From contig NZ_CP015423.1 of NCBI RefSeq assembly GCF_001719045.1, positions 4,897,501 through 4,961,500 of the forward strand: 64,000 nt of DNA. Reading direction: 5' to 3'. This document shows, piece by piece, positions 43,767 through 52,269 of the stretch. A program made the translations under genes and the position numbers. Position 1 is the first letter of the stretch. Every line of letters starts with the position of its first letter. The notes under the pieces are model-generated. The model was not told the DNA's origin and ran no database searches. It saw nothing but the letters and a program-made list of their open reading frames with translations. Origin of the DNA: Paenibacillus polymyxa. GTDB lineage: Bacteria; Bacillota; Bacilli; Paenibacillales; Paenibacillaceae.

Positions 43767-44603
43767 ATGATTTTAACTCCCCATCATTTAAGATTTTTCC
43801 TAACTACGCGTGAGCATTCTTTACCCCTTTTTATTGAAAGTATCGGATTTAACAGCAGGCAGGAAGATGTGTCCCGTCCAGAGGGTTATCCGTGCTTTCA
43901 CTGGATTCAGACGGTGTCTGGTGAAGGGATGTTTACATTTAAAGGGGGGAGTTTCCGTCTGGGAGAGCAGTCCGGGGTTCTGCTGCTGCCCGGGGAATCC
44001 CATGCATACAGACGGGCGACCAAGGTATGGCGAACGTTATACATTACATTTGACGGCCCCATCGCCGCTGCTGTATTGACTGCACTGGGATTGAAGCATA
44101 CGCGTGGGTATCATTGGGACCCGGATAGCGAGCTACACAGCTTTGGGGAAACTATGCTCCATTCCATGGTTAGTGAACGTGATTTGTCTGGATTAGATGC
44201 TTCGGCCAATATGTATCGTTTTCTGACTCTACTGCGTAAACATGGACAACATAGCTCGATGCCTTCCCTATCCCATAATGTTGAACGTTTAACCCCTGTA
44301 CTGGCCTTTATGGAGCAAAATTATGCCAGTCCAGATGTGGGCCTAGGTGATATGGCAGTTATGATGAATGTCAGTTCCCGTCATTTAAATACATTATTTA
44401 AGCAAGCGTTTGGTGTGACTTCTTATGCTTATCTGATTGTAATTCGGCTGCGGAAGGCCAAGGAAATGATGACGGAATATCCACAATTAACAGTAAAGGA
44501 GATTTCGGAGCGAGTAGGATTCCGAGATGCCAGTCATTTTGTGGCAACTTTCCGCCGAGCTGAAGGAATTACGCCTGAAAGGTTCAAATTACTGTATACA
44601 TAA
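43767..44603 (+). CDS. AraC family transcriptional regulator (probable activator of the galactosidase operon)
   Basis: A 278-residue regulator with an N-terminal cupin-like sugar-binding region (FTFKGGSFRLGEQSGVLLLPGESHAY) and two C-terminal HTH motifs: VGLGDMAVMMNVSSRHLNTLFKQAFG and LTVKEISERVGFRDASHFVATFRRAEGITPERF. Members with this layout respond to sugars and control adjacent glycosidase and transporter genes. GGAGGTG precedes ATG 43767. It is divergent from the GH42 gene across a 138-bp AT-rich spacer that must hold both promoters; no direct-repeat half-sites could be assigned with confidence. A terminator follows. Confidence 0.92.
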   Translation: MILTPHHLRFFLTTREHSLPLFIESIGFNSRQEDVSRPEGYPCFHWIQTVSGEGMFTFKGGSFRLGEQSGVLLLPGESHAYRRATKVWRTLYITFDGPIAAAVLTALGLKHTRGYHWDPDSELHSFGETMLHSMVSERDLSGLDASANMYRFLTLLRKHGQHSSMPSLSHNVERLTPVLAFMEQNYASPDVGLGDMAVMMNVSSRHLNTLFKQAFGVTSYAYLIVIRLRKAKEMMTEYPQLTVKEISERVGFRDASHFVATFRRAEGITPERFKLLYT

Positions 44604-44635
44604 GGGTATTTTATCGAAATACTCTTTCTTACTCG

Positions 44636-44674
44636 GGAATGCTCTTTTTAGGGAGCATTCCTTATTGTTTTTTT
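44636..44674 (+). terminator. Terminator of the AraC gene
   Basis: GGAATGCTC and GAGCATTCC form a nine-bp perfect stem with an eight-base loop, then TTATTGTTTTTTT. Confidence 0.88.
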
Positions 44675-44796
44675 CAGGATGAGGGAGTATAAAATAATAG
44701 TTCATTTGTTTCATCAATCTGATGTTCAGGTGACATAATAAACATAAGATCCATAGTCCTTTTGCAAAACCCTCATCTAAAGAAGGAGTCAACGAA

Positions 44797-46614
44797 ATGC
44801 TGAGTAAAGTCAAAAGATTATTAATCGGTCGTCCGCGAAAGTCGACGGCCCTTGAAGATGAGAAACTGAACAAGCTCAAGGCACTGGCCATTCTGTCCTC
44901 AGATGCTTTGTCCTCTGTAGCTTACGGAACGGAGCAAATTCTGCTGGTTTTAATTACAGCCGGCTTCGCTGCCCTATGGTATTCCATTCCTATATCCATT
45001 GCGGTATTGGGATTGCTGATCATTCTGATCCTGTCCTATAGACAGACCATATTTTCCTATCCTGGTGGCGGAGGAGCGTACATTGTTGCACAGGACAATT
45101 TGGGGAAAAGTCCGAGTCTGATTGCAGGCGGATCTCTGCTGGTCGATTATATTCTAACGGTAGCAGTTAGCTCATCAGCAGGTACAGATGCCATTACATC
45201 GGCGTTCCCATCGTTACATGATCATCGGATCGCCATTGCTCTGATTATGATTATCTTTTTAACTATTATGAACTTGCGCGGGGTGACAGAATCTGCCTCG
45301 GTGCTGGCTGTACCGATTTATTTATTTGTTGTTGCCATTTTTGTTTTGATTATTAGCGGTATCATTCATTACGTGGCAGGGGGAGCTCATGCTGCAGCAC
45401 CGCAATTTGGAGCTACGGTATCCAACGTCAGCCTGTTTCTCTTACTAAAGGCATTTAGCTCGGGCTGTTCGGCGCTAACTGGGGTAGAAGCTGTCTCGAA
45501 TGCCATTCCGAACTTCCGCAAGCCTGCTGCCAAAAATGCAGCAACTACACTAATGATGATGGGTTTGATTCTCGGGTGTATGTTTATCGGAATTAGTTTG
45601 CTGGCTTATTGGTACGGTGTTCGTCCTAATCCGCATGAAACGGTCATCTCGCAAATTGCGAACGCCACTTTCGGGCGCGGTGTGATGTATTACATCATTC
45701 AAGGCGTAACGGCGCTCATCTTGTTTTTGGCGGCGAATACAGCCTATTCGGCCTTTCCATTGCTTGCTTTTATGCTCGCGAAGGACAAATACATGCCGCA
45801 CATGTTCATGGTCCGTGGAGATCGGCTCGGATACTCTAATGGTATCCTGTTTCTGAGTATCTTCTCGGCATTGCTGGTCATCGTATTTGGCGGCAACACA
45901 GAAAATCTGATTCCGCTTTATGCGGTAGGGGTATTTATTCCGTTTACCCTTTCACAGCTTGGTATGATGATTCGCTGGATCAAGCTCAAACCGCCAGGCT
46001 GGATCGTCAAACTTGCTATTAATACGGTTGGGATGCTGACCACGCTGTCGATTACGCTTATCTTTATCTTCACCAAGTTTAGCCAGGTGTGGGTAATCTT
46101 TATCTTCCTGCCTTTGGTTCTGTATTTCTTTATGAAGATCAATAGGCATTACAAAAATACGGCTGAACAACTGCGCATTGATATTACCAAGGATAAACCT
46201 ATGGTGAAAGGAAATACGATTATTATTCCGGTGGCAGGTATTACGCGAGTCGTTATGAATACGATCAGCTATGCCAAAACCTTGTCGGACAATGTGGTTG
46301 CCGTATATGTGGGTGTGGATGATGAAGCGATTCGCAAAATGGAACAGAAATGGGAAGAGTGGGATGTCGGTATACGTTTGGTGGTACTGAAATCCCGTTA
46401 TCGCAGCATTATTAATCCGCTTCGCAAGTTCATCGATACAGTAGAGTGGAAAAAAGCAGACGAGGACCATATCACTGTTCTCATTCCACAATTCATCACC
46501 AAACACTGGTGGGAAAATATTCTGCATAATCAGACCAGCTTACTGATGAGAGCTTATTTGATTAATTATAAAGACGTGATAGTAACGACCGTTCCTTTTC
46601 ATTTAAACAAATAA
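44797..46614 (+). CDS. kimA: KimA-type potassium importer (APC superfamily)
   Basis: A 605-residue protein close to B. subtilis KimA (YdaO), a high-affinity K+/H+ symporter. The beginning KRLLIGRPRKS, LKALAILSSDALSSVAYGTEQIL and SYPGGGGAYIVAQDNLGKSPSLIAGGSLLVDYILTVAVS are strongly conserved. About 12 membrane helices precede a cytoplasmic C-terminal domain (about 465-605) that in KimA binds c-di-AMP and inhibits transport. In B. subtilis the gene is under a c-di-AMP riboswitch; the 122-bp gap after the AraC terminator is too short and lacks that motif, so control here may be only at protein level. AAGGAG precedes ATG 44797. Confidence 0.93.
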   Translation: MLSKVKRLLIGRPRKSTALEDEKLNKLKALAILSSDALSSVAYGTEQILLVLITAGFAALWYSIPISIAVLGLLIILILSYRQTIFSYPGGGGAYIVAQDNLGKSPSLIAGGSLLVDYILTVAVSSSAGTDAITSAFPSLHDHRIAIALIMIIFLTIMNLRGVTESASVLAVPIYLFVVAIFVLIISGIIHYVAGGAHAAAPQFGATVSNVSLFLLLKAFSSGCSALTGVEAVSNAIPNFRKPAAKNAATTLMMMGLILGCMFIGISLLAYWYGVRPNPHETVISQIANATFGRGVMYYIIQGVTALILFLAANTAYSAFPLLAFMLAKDKYMPHMFMVRGDRLGYSNGILFLSIFSALLVIVFGGNTENLIPLYAVGVFIPFTLSQLGMMIRWIKLKPPGWIVKLAINTVGMLTTLSITLIFIFTKFSQVWVIFIFLPLVLYFFMKINRHYKNTAEQLRIDITKDKPMVKGNTIIIPVAGITRVVMNTISYAKTLSDNVVAVYVGVDDEAIRKMEQKWEEWDVGIRLVVLKSRYRSIINPLRKFIDTVEWKKADEDHITVLIPQFITKHWWENILHNQTSLLMRAYLINYKDVIVTTVPFHLNK

Positions 46615-46662
46615 AGTCACTGCCAATTGTAGGGTACAGCTGAATATAGCATGACCAAAATG

Positions 46663-46707
46663 AACATCTTTTGGCCGCATTTCTTGCGGTCGGAGGGTGT
46701 TTTTTTT
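46663..46707 (+). terminator. Probable terminator of the kimA gene
   Basis: AACATCT pairs with GGGTGTT through wobbles, enclosing CCGC/GCGG, followed by TTTTTTTT. Confidence 0.6.
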
Positions 46708-46731
46708 GCATAACGGAGATATTTACTTTGG

Positions 46732-46768
46732 TGATACATTTTGTGTATTATAGATACGAAATGTATCA
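46732..46768 (+). repeat. 37-bp dyad upstream of the acyltransferase gene
   Basis: TGATACATTT (46732-46741) and AAATGTATCA (46759-46768) are perfect inverted repeats, with a nested GTAT/ATAC pair between them. It could be an operator or a 5' hairpin for the gene starting at 46794. Confidence 0.5.
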
Positions 46769-46793
46769 TTTAAGACTGTTATGGAGGGATACG

Positions 46794-47912
46794 ATGCCCG
46801 AAGCCACGGGGAAAATGGAAGATGACAAGCTGCAATTTGTAGATACGCTGAGGGCGCTGGCTATTATTGGAGTTTTACTTGTGCATGTCAGCCAGCATGT
46901 AGACGGATTAAACGGATGGTTGCAAAAAGGCTTGAGTATAGGAGCTAAAGGAGTCGCTTTATTTTATATGGCCAGCGCTTTTACACTATTTCTGTCCTTG
47001 AGCAGACGTTCAGGTGACAAGAGGGAAAGAATTTCAGCTTACCTGTTGCGTCGTTTTTTTCGGATTGCTCCTTTGTATTACGTGATGTTAGGAATCTATT
47101 TGGCTGTGAACGGGACAGGTCCAAGATTTTGGCTTGGAGATCAGGTGGGAGTCACTGCCGCCAATATCGCTGCTCATGTCCTGTTTTTGAATGGTCTGAA
47201 TCCGTACTGGATCAACAGCATTATTGGTGTGGAATGGTCCATTGCGGTGGAATGTATGTTTTATCTGTTTATCCCCCTATTATTTAAGCTGATCCGATCA
47301 GTCCGCCATGCGACCTGGTTTGTCGTGATGCTGCTTGTGGTAAGCTTCGGTCTAAATACGGTATTTGCTCAATATCCATGGATTAGTAATCACTCTTTAT
47401 GGGGTCACTATCTGTATTTATGGTTTCCGAATCAATTGCCTGTCTTTGGGCTAGGTATATTGTTGTTTTTCATTTGGAAAGACGAGCGGCATTGGAAAAG
47501 TATAGACCGAGTCAGTGGAGGTTTGCTGCTTGTTTCTGTGCTATTTGCATTTTTTGGAGGCATGACCGATTATCTCATAGGTTTCGGGTTGCTACTGGGA
47601 GCGTATGCTTTGTATCACTGGCAGCCGATATGGCTGCTTAATCGGGTATGGTCATGGATCGGCCGCCTTAGCTACAGCATGTATTTGACGCATATGCTGG
47701 CTCTGGGACTAATCGTACAGGTTAAAATACCTTTTGCTCCCCTAGTCAGCCTCACACTTATGTTTATCATGACGTTGCTAGTCACCATCGGACTATCTTG
47801 GTTTACCTACTCGTGGATTGAACAGCCCGGCATCCTTTGGGGGAAAAAGCTTATATCACGTATGAAGCCTGTGCGCAAGCAGGGAGATTCGGTCAAAGAA
47901 AGTGTTGCCTAA
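46794..47912 (+). CDS. Acyltransferase family 3 membrane protein (OafA-like)
   Basis: A 372-residue integral membrane acyltransferase with about ten helices. The N-terminal signature LQFVDTLRALAIIGVLLVHV holds the conserved His, and RRFFRIAPLYYVMLGIY is the family's second motif. IGVEWSIAVECMFYLFIPLLF is also diagnostic. Members O-acetylate cell-surface polysaccharides, peptidoglycan or secreted small molecules; the acceptor is unknown. There is no SGNH domain fused. GGAGGG precedes ATG 46794 by five bases. A 37-bp dyad lies just upstream. It is monocistronic by appearance. Confidence 0.9.
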   Translation: MPEATGKMEDDKLQFVDTLRALAIIGVLLVHVSQHVDGLNGWLQKGLSIGAKGVALFYMASAFTLFLSLSRRSGDKRERISAYLLRRFFRIAPLYYVMLGIYLAVNGTGPRFWLGDQVGVTAANIAAHVLFLNGLNPYWINSIIGVEWSIAVECMFYLFIPLLFKLIRSVRHATWFVVMLLVVSFGLNTVFAQYPWISNHSLWGHYLYLWFPNQLPVFGLGILLFFIWKDERHWKSIDRVSGGLLLVSVLFAFFGGMTDYLIGFGLLLGAYALYHWQPIWLLNRVWSWIGRLSYSMYLTHMLALGLIVQVKIPFAPLVSLTLMFIMTLLVTIGLSWFTYSWIEQPGILWGKKLISRMKPVRKQGDSVKESVA

Positions 47913-48083
47913 GCTACAACTTGAAGCAGCATCCGATAACATTTGGTTGAAGTGCTTGAATTAATCTATGAAATAATTGAAAAGACCTCTTGAAAAGTAG
48001 CTCCCAGCCCTTTATATTCGATGTACATCCAAGTTTTTGAATACACCGATGAGGTTGGTTGGAATTGTAAAGGAGATGCGCGC

Positions 48084-48716
48084 ATGCTTTTGAAGCCAAT
48101 CGGCTTTTTGCTTTTCTCCACGCTTGAGGGAGTAGCTGTTTTTGCGCTGATTTTGAGTATTTTTAAAGTTAAAATGACCCCTTATCTTTGGCAGGCCATT
48201 TTTGTTAACCTGATTATGAATATGCAAAGTTATATGCTCCGAGAGGAGTTTTCCCTTTCGTATTTGGTGCCTGTCGTAAATATGCTGCTTTTTATTTTTT
48301 TACTCGCTACGGTCGTGAAGATTCCGATTGTGTGGTCCGGTATTATGACGGTTACAGGTTATTTTGCATATGCCGTTGTTCAGTCGGTATTCTTAAAAGT
48401 CATGTTCGGCAACCTTCCGGTTTCTGAGCTGCAGGATGGGTCCTTGAAGGGCTATCTGCTACAAGTGGTAAGCGCGGCAGTAGGACTGCTTATTTCATTG
48501 ATGTTGTATCGAAAAGGGATCGGCTTTTCCCCTAATTTCAAGAAGCTTAAGTTCAAAGAGGAATATGGCATTGTCATCACGCTGATTATCCTGTCTCTCA
48601 TTTCAACTTCTATTGTGCTCTACTATAACGAGGTATGGTTAAGTATGATATTTTTTGCACTGGTTTCGGGATTTTTCATCTATTATGCAATCGGAAAGGA
48701 ATACCGGGATGATTGA
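48084..48716 (+). CDS. AgrC-like polytopic membrane protein lacking a kinase domain
   Basis: A 210-residue protein composed almost wholly of six hydrophobic segments. It ends shortly after the last one (FFIYYAIGKEYRDD) with no dimerisation or ATPase domain. Its topology and place next to agrB and agrD resemble the peptide-sensing half of AgrC. This is inferred from context; no diagnostic motif is visible. AAAGGAG lies eight bases before ATG 48084; the frame could extend to 48021 without a ribosome site. Its end overlaps the agrB start by eight bases, so the genes are coupled. It may be a receptor, immunity or processing partner. Confidence 0.65.
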   Translation: MLLKPIGFLLFSTLEGVAVFALILSIFKVKMTPYLWQAIFVNLIMNMQSYMLREEFSLSYLVPVVNMLLFIFLLATVVKIPIVWSGIMTVTGYFAYAVVQSVFLKVMFGNLPVSELQDGSLKGYLLQVVSAAVGLLISLMLYRKGIGFSPNFKKLKFKEEYGIVITLIILSLISTSIVLYYNEVWLSMIFFALVSGFFIYYAIGKEYRDD

Positions 48717-49224
48717 AGCGATGGCTTTCAAACTTGCTAACCAGATCAAACGTACTGTGCCTGATCATCCAGCCTCTGTCGCGGTACTTAAATACGCACT
48801 TGCTCTCATTCTGAATGCGTCCATGATCATCGTGTTAACACTATTCGCCTCAATCTTCACGGGACGGATGGTAGAAGCTGTAACGATTCTCATCGCTTTC
48901 GCCCTACTGCGCCAAATATCAGGAGGCATTCATTTGAAAACGGGCATGGCATGTGTGTTGGTGACCTCAGCAGCTTTTACTTACATATCCTGCATTGCCT
49001 TAAATAGTTGGTGGACAAACCTGTTTACCGGAGTGGCCCTAATGCTTGTTTTATGCTTTGCCCCATCCAGGATTGAAAAGCAGTCGCGTATCCCAGCTCG
49101 TTTTTACCCTCTCCTGCGACTGTTATCCTCCATACTTGTGTGTACTAATTTTGTAATCGGTTCTTCTGTAGTGGCTGTAGCTTTTTTCGTCCAGAGCCTG
49201 ACATTGATTCGGGGAAGGAGGTGA
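48709..49224 (+). CDS. agrB: AgrB family peptide-processing membrane protease
   Basis: A 171-residue membrane endopeptidase. The catalytic pair is H75 and C82 in GGIHLKTGMACVLV, the H-x6-C spacing of staphylococcal AgrB, preceded by LLRQISGG. Several hydrophobic helices surround it. AgrB removes the C-terminal tail of AgrD and closes the (thio)lactone ring. ATG 48709 overlaps the upstream gene by eight bases; an alternative ATG lies at 48721. The agrD ribosome site overlaps its stop codon. The three genes therefore form one compact operon that ends in a terminator at 49385. Confidence 0.92.
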   Translation: MIEAMAFKLANQIKRTVPDHPASVAVLKYALALILNASMIIVLTLFASIFTGRMVEAVTILIAFALLRQISGGIHLKTGMACVLVTSAAFTYISCIALNSWWTNLFTGVALMLVLCFAPSRIEKQSRIPARFYPLLRLLSSILVCTNFVIGSSVVAVAFFVQSLTLIRGRR

Positions 49225-49230
49225 AGAGGA

Positions 49231-49353
49231 ATGGTGAGAAAAATAGTATATGGTATAGCGACATCGCTGTCTATGTTTGCAGCATTTGCTGTATCGGTAG
49301 CGAGCTATGTGTATGTTTATCAAGGCGATATCCCAGAAGAGCTGCTTAAATGA
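49231..49353 (+). CDS. agrD: AgrD-like cyclic lactone autoinducer precursor (40 aa)
   Basis: A 40-residue peptide missed by length-limited gene finding. GGAGG lies nine bases before ATG 49231, overlapping the agrB stop. It has an amphipathic/hydrophobic leader (VRKIVYGIATSLSMFAAFAV), then SVASYVYVY, then the acidic tail QGDIPEELLK. The ending I-P-E-E-L-L matches the AgrD C-terminal consensus. Counting back from this proline, the Ser in ASYVYV falls where the ring Cys lies in S. aureus AgrD, predicting a lactone ring S-Y-V-Y-V rather than a thiolactone. A terminator follows 31 bases after the stop. Receptor identity is unproven. Confidence 0.87.
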   Translation: MVRKIVYGIATSLSMFAAFAVSVASYVYVYQGDIPEELLK

Positions 49354-49668
49354 GCAAATCCTAGAATAGAAAAAATGATACATAAAGCTGCTATGGGGCA
49401 GCTTCTTTTTATGCAAAAAAATCAGGCGCTCCATGAAAGAAGCGCCCGAATGGGAGAGGAGAAACCGGACGAAGAGCTTATGGGGAAACGTAAGTCTTCT
49501 CCGCGGTTGTCTACGACATTGGTTGAATGCCGATATCCTAAGGATGCCCAGGGAATGGTTTTTTATACCTGCCTCATCCTAAGTTTTTCAAACGGCGGTG
49601 CATGTGGTACGATAGCGTCATAATCTTATATGGTTATGAACACATATAGAAAATAGGTGAGTTTCAGC
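49354..49668. other. Intergenic region between agrD and rsmD
   Basis: A 315-bp gap. It holds the agrD terminator and then GC-mixed sequence without a supported gene: open frames here lack ribosome sites and family features. The promoter for rsmD is expected near 49600-49650 but no convincing -35/-10 pair was found. Confidence 0.5.
49385..49410 (+). terminator. Terminator of the agr-like operon
   Basis: AAGCTGC and GCAGCTT form a seven-bp stem, followed by CTTTTT. Confidence 0.78.
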
Positions 49669-50310
49669 GTGAGAGTGGTATCGGGTAGTGCCAAAGGAAG
49701 GCCGTTAAAGGCAGTTCCCGGCACAGGGACGCGACCGACCACGGATAAGGTCAAGGAAGCGCTATTTAGCATGATAGGTCCTTATTTTGATGGGGGAGTC
49801 GCACTTGATCTGTTTGCTGGTGGTGGTGGCCTGGGTATAGAGGCGCTTAGCCGGGGAATGGACAAGGCTGTTTTTATTGATATGGAATCCAAAAGCATTG
49901 ATGTCATTAAAGAAAATTTACGAAAAACTGGACTGGAAGGACAGGCTGAAGTGTTCCGCAATGATGCCGGACGAGCGCTCAAGGTGCTGGCAAAACGTGG
50001 AGCTCTTTTTGATGCTGTTTTTCTCGATCCACCCTATCGTCTCAAACACGGAGATGAATTAATGAGCCGTATGGCTGAGTTGAACTTGCTTCGTTCAGAT
50101 GCAATCATCGTGCTGGAGTATGAATCGGGACATGAATATCCGGAAAGCTTCGGACCGTTCGAACAGGTCAGAAAAGCAGTCTATGGTGAAACGGCGTTAT
50201 CTATTTATCATTTTGCAGCCGATGCTTTGTCGGATGTCGTAGAACATACGGAAGCCGGAGTGGTCAAATTCGGCATCAGCGAATCAGACGGGGAGGACCA
50301 TCATGATTGA
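49669..50310 (+). CDS. rsmD: 16S rRNA (guanine(966)-N(2))-methyltransferase
   Basis: A 213-residue SAM-dependent methyltransferase (RsmD/YlbH). It begins with RVVSGSAKGRPLKAVPG, binds SAM through ALDLFAGGGGLGIEALSRG, and has the catalytic DPPY in VFLDPPYRL. It methylates G966 of 16S rRNA in the small ribosomal subunit. GTG 49669 is chosen because AGGTGAG lies seven bases before it; the upstream GTG 49657 is inside that site. The end overlaps coaD by eight bases, the same pair order as ylbH-ylbI in Bacillus. Confidence 0.95.
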   Translation: MRVVSGSAKGRPLKAVPGTGTRPTTDKVKEALFSMIGPYFDGGVALDLFAGGGGLGIEALSRGMDKAVFIDMESKSIDVIKENLRKTGLEGQAEVFRNDAGRALKVLAKRGALFDAVFLDPPYRLKHGDELMSRMAELNLLRSDAIIVLEYESGHEYPESFGPFEQVRKAVYGETALSIYHFAADALSDVVEHTEAGVVKFGISESDGEDHHD

Positions 50311-50824
50311 GCACAAACCACGTATTGCCGTATATCCGGGAACCTTTGATCCCGTGACGATGGGGCACCAGGATATTATTCAAAGAGCAGCCAGACAGTT
50401 TGATCTATTGATTGTCGCGGTTCTTAACAATATTAGTAAAAATCCGCTGTTTTCACTTGAGGAACGAATGGAGCTGCTGCGAACGGTAACTCGCGATATC
50501 CCGAACGTTGAAGTGGACAGCTTCCGTGATCTGACAGCTAATTATGTACGTCAAAAAGGGGCCCAGGTTATTGTCAGAGGAATCCGGTCGGTGACTGATT
50601 TTGAATATGAGCTGCAATTAGCCTCTACAAATCATAAGCTGAACCCGGATGCGGAAACGATTTTTATGATGACCAATCCGGCTTATTCATATCTGAGTTC
50701 CAGTATGGTGAAGGAAATTGCGCATTTTGATGGCAAGGTTGTAGATCTGGTGGCACCGGAGGTGGAAGACGCGCTGCGTGCGAAGGTCAACGCGAATCGC
50801 GGCGGCTCCACCATGAAGTCATAA
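50303..50824 (+). CDS. coaD: Phosphopantetheine adenylyltransferase
   Basis: A 173-residue enzyme for the penultimate step of coenzyme A synthesis, joining ATP and 4'-phosphopantetheine to dephospho-CoA. It has the nucleotidyltransferase motif TxGH in YPGTFDPVTMGHQDII, RGIRSVTDFEYE, and the SSSMVKEIA segment near the C-terminus. GGGGAGG precedes the ATG inside rsmD. Its last 38 bases overlap the end of the convergent ylbJ gene, an antisense overlap. The product supplies the CoA arm needed by AcpP and the NRPS carrier domain in this window. Confidence 0.96.
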   Translation: MIEHKPRIAVYPGTFDPVTMGHQDIIQRAARQFDLLIVAVLNNISKNPLFSLEERMELLRTVTRDIPNVEVDSFRDLTANYVRQKGAQVIVRGIRSVTDFEYELQLASTNHKLNPDAETIFMMTNPAYSYLSSSMVKEIAHFDGKVVDLVAPEVEDALRAKVNANRGGSTMKS

Positions 50825-52070
50825 AGGAAAAGGCCAGCAGGGTAACTATAATTGTACCCAGCAGCGCAATGGACAGTACGGTTAGTTGCCAGGGGTACAT
50901 AGATGTTCCTTCTATTTGTGTTAGTAAGCCGCTGGCTCCGGTCATGACAGGATGCGTGGCGGATTCATTTACGCTTTCCACAAAAGAAGACACAGAACTG
51001 CGACTGACGTAAGCGGGAGTTGTATTGCTGACGATGCGGTTAAGCGGGACCCATGTCGCTAAGGTAAGTCCAAAAGCAATGATCCCATGGAGCACTCGTG
51101 ACAAGGTGAAGGTGATGCCCTTGTCGGAAGGTCTGGTGACGGCGGTAATTTGAAGCCAGCCGCACAGGCCGCCCCAGCCCAACACAGCACTGATCAGGGC
51201 TGCTTGTGTACGGAGATCGTAGGGCAGACGGCTGATTTCATAGGAACCCAAATGGATTTCCATCCAGGCAGGCCATATGAAAGAAAGCGATCCTTGGCCT
51301 GTGTATATGGACAGCAGTCGAATCAGTACGGAAAAGAAAATAATGAATCCACCTGTCACCATCAGCGTCTGTACAGCATGGGATACGGTTTCGCCCAACA
51401 GTTTTCCGAAACTGCGGCCGTCCCGTTCTCTGGCAGAGCGGGTAGCTTCCCATGCGGATCGGATCAGGGAGGGAGAAGTACGGGAAACTGAGGTGCGCCG
51501 TAGGGCAGCTGGCGTTTCCCGTTTTTGCAATTCTTTGGACGATACAGGTAGTCTGGCGGTGATCCAGCCTGTCAGCAGCCCGGAAATCCAGTGAACTGCA
51601 AGTAACATCACGCCTGCGGTAGCATTGTGCAGTAGCCCTGTCCCGATGACGAGCAGGATGGTAATCGGATTGCAGAAATGAGCGATAGAGGTTAGACGTC
51701 GAAGCTGAAACGCAGTCATATCCTCCTGTTGTGCCCATTGGCGCACCGCTTCCGCTGCAGCGGGGAATCCCGCGGTCAGGCCGAGGGCCAACACCCAGCC
51801 GCTTCGCCCGGGTAGACGGAACCAGGATCGCATAAACGGCTCCAGCAGGATACCTAGTCCATGTACTAGACCAAAGGCGATGAGCATTTCGGACAGCATC
51901 AAAAAAGGCAGCATGGCTGGGAAAATAATACTCCACCATAGCTTAAGGCCTTGAGTAGAGGCTTGAAATACTTCTTCTGGTGAGGCGACAACAGCCAGTA
52001 CAAGCAAAATGGCTCCGAGGCCAAGCAGTATGGTTGTCCAATAAGGAGCGGAATGGGCTTCCTTTTGCAT
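50787..52070 (-). CDS. ylbJ: Sporulation integral membrane protein YlbJ
   Basis: A 427-residue membrane protein with eight or more helices. It matches the nucleoside-recognition (Gate) domain family of YlbJ/SpoVM-linked proteins, with KLWWSIIFPAMLPFLMLSEMLIAFG near the start and GWGGLCGWLQI later. In B. subtilis YlbJ is needed for the spore cortex and acts in the mother cell. ATG 52070 follows GAGAGGTGA; a longer frame exists to 52082. It runs opposite to its neighbours and overlaps the coaD end by 38 bp. No sigma-E promoter was identified with certainty. Confidence 0.93.
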   Translation of the reverse strand: MQKEAHSAPYWTTILLGLGAILLVLAVVASPEEVFQASTQGLKLWWSIIFPAMLPFLMLSEMLIAFGLVHGLGILLEPFMRSWFRLPGRSGWVLALGLTAGFPAAAEAVRQWAQQEDMTAFQLRRLTSIAHFCNPITILLVIGTGLLHNATAGVMLLAVHWISGLLTGWITARLPVSSKELQKRETPAALRRTSVSRTSPSLIRSAWEATRSARERDGRSFGKLLGETVSHAVQTLMVTGGFIIFFSVLIRLLSIYTGQGSLSFIWPAWMEIHLGSYEISRLPYDLRTQAALISAVLGWGGLCGWLQITAVTRPSDKGITFTLSRVLHGIIAFGLTLATWVPLNRIVSNTTPAYVSRSSVSSFVESVNESATHPVMTGASGLLTQIEGTSMYPWQLTVLSIALLGTIIVTLLAFSFMTSWWSRRDSR

Positions 52071-52269
52071 CAAACAATTCACCTCTCATAAATATACTAA
52101 GGAGAGTGGGATGCTGTCTCCAGTGTTTATTCACGTTCGTTGTCTTGGGATAGGTTGTTCGTATACGTTGTCGTAAACAATGTATGCTTTTTCGGAAGGC
52201 TTGAGAACAGGTGGCGCAGAGGCGCTTGGATAAGATAGGAGAAGTTAGGCTGCAAGGGGGGGAGAAGCA

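Noticed and set aside
44675..44796. c-di-AMP (ydaO) riboswitch before the kimA-like gene
   Set aside because: The gap is about 120 bp and the conserved riboswitch segments are not visible.
49375..49623. An 82-codon open frame after agrD
   Set aside because: It starts within the terminator region, has no ribosome site and shows no family features.
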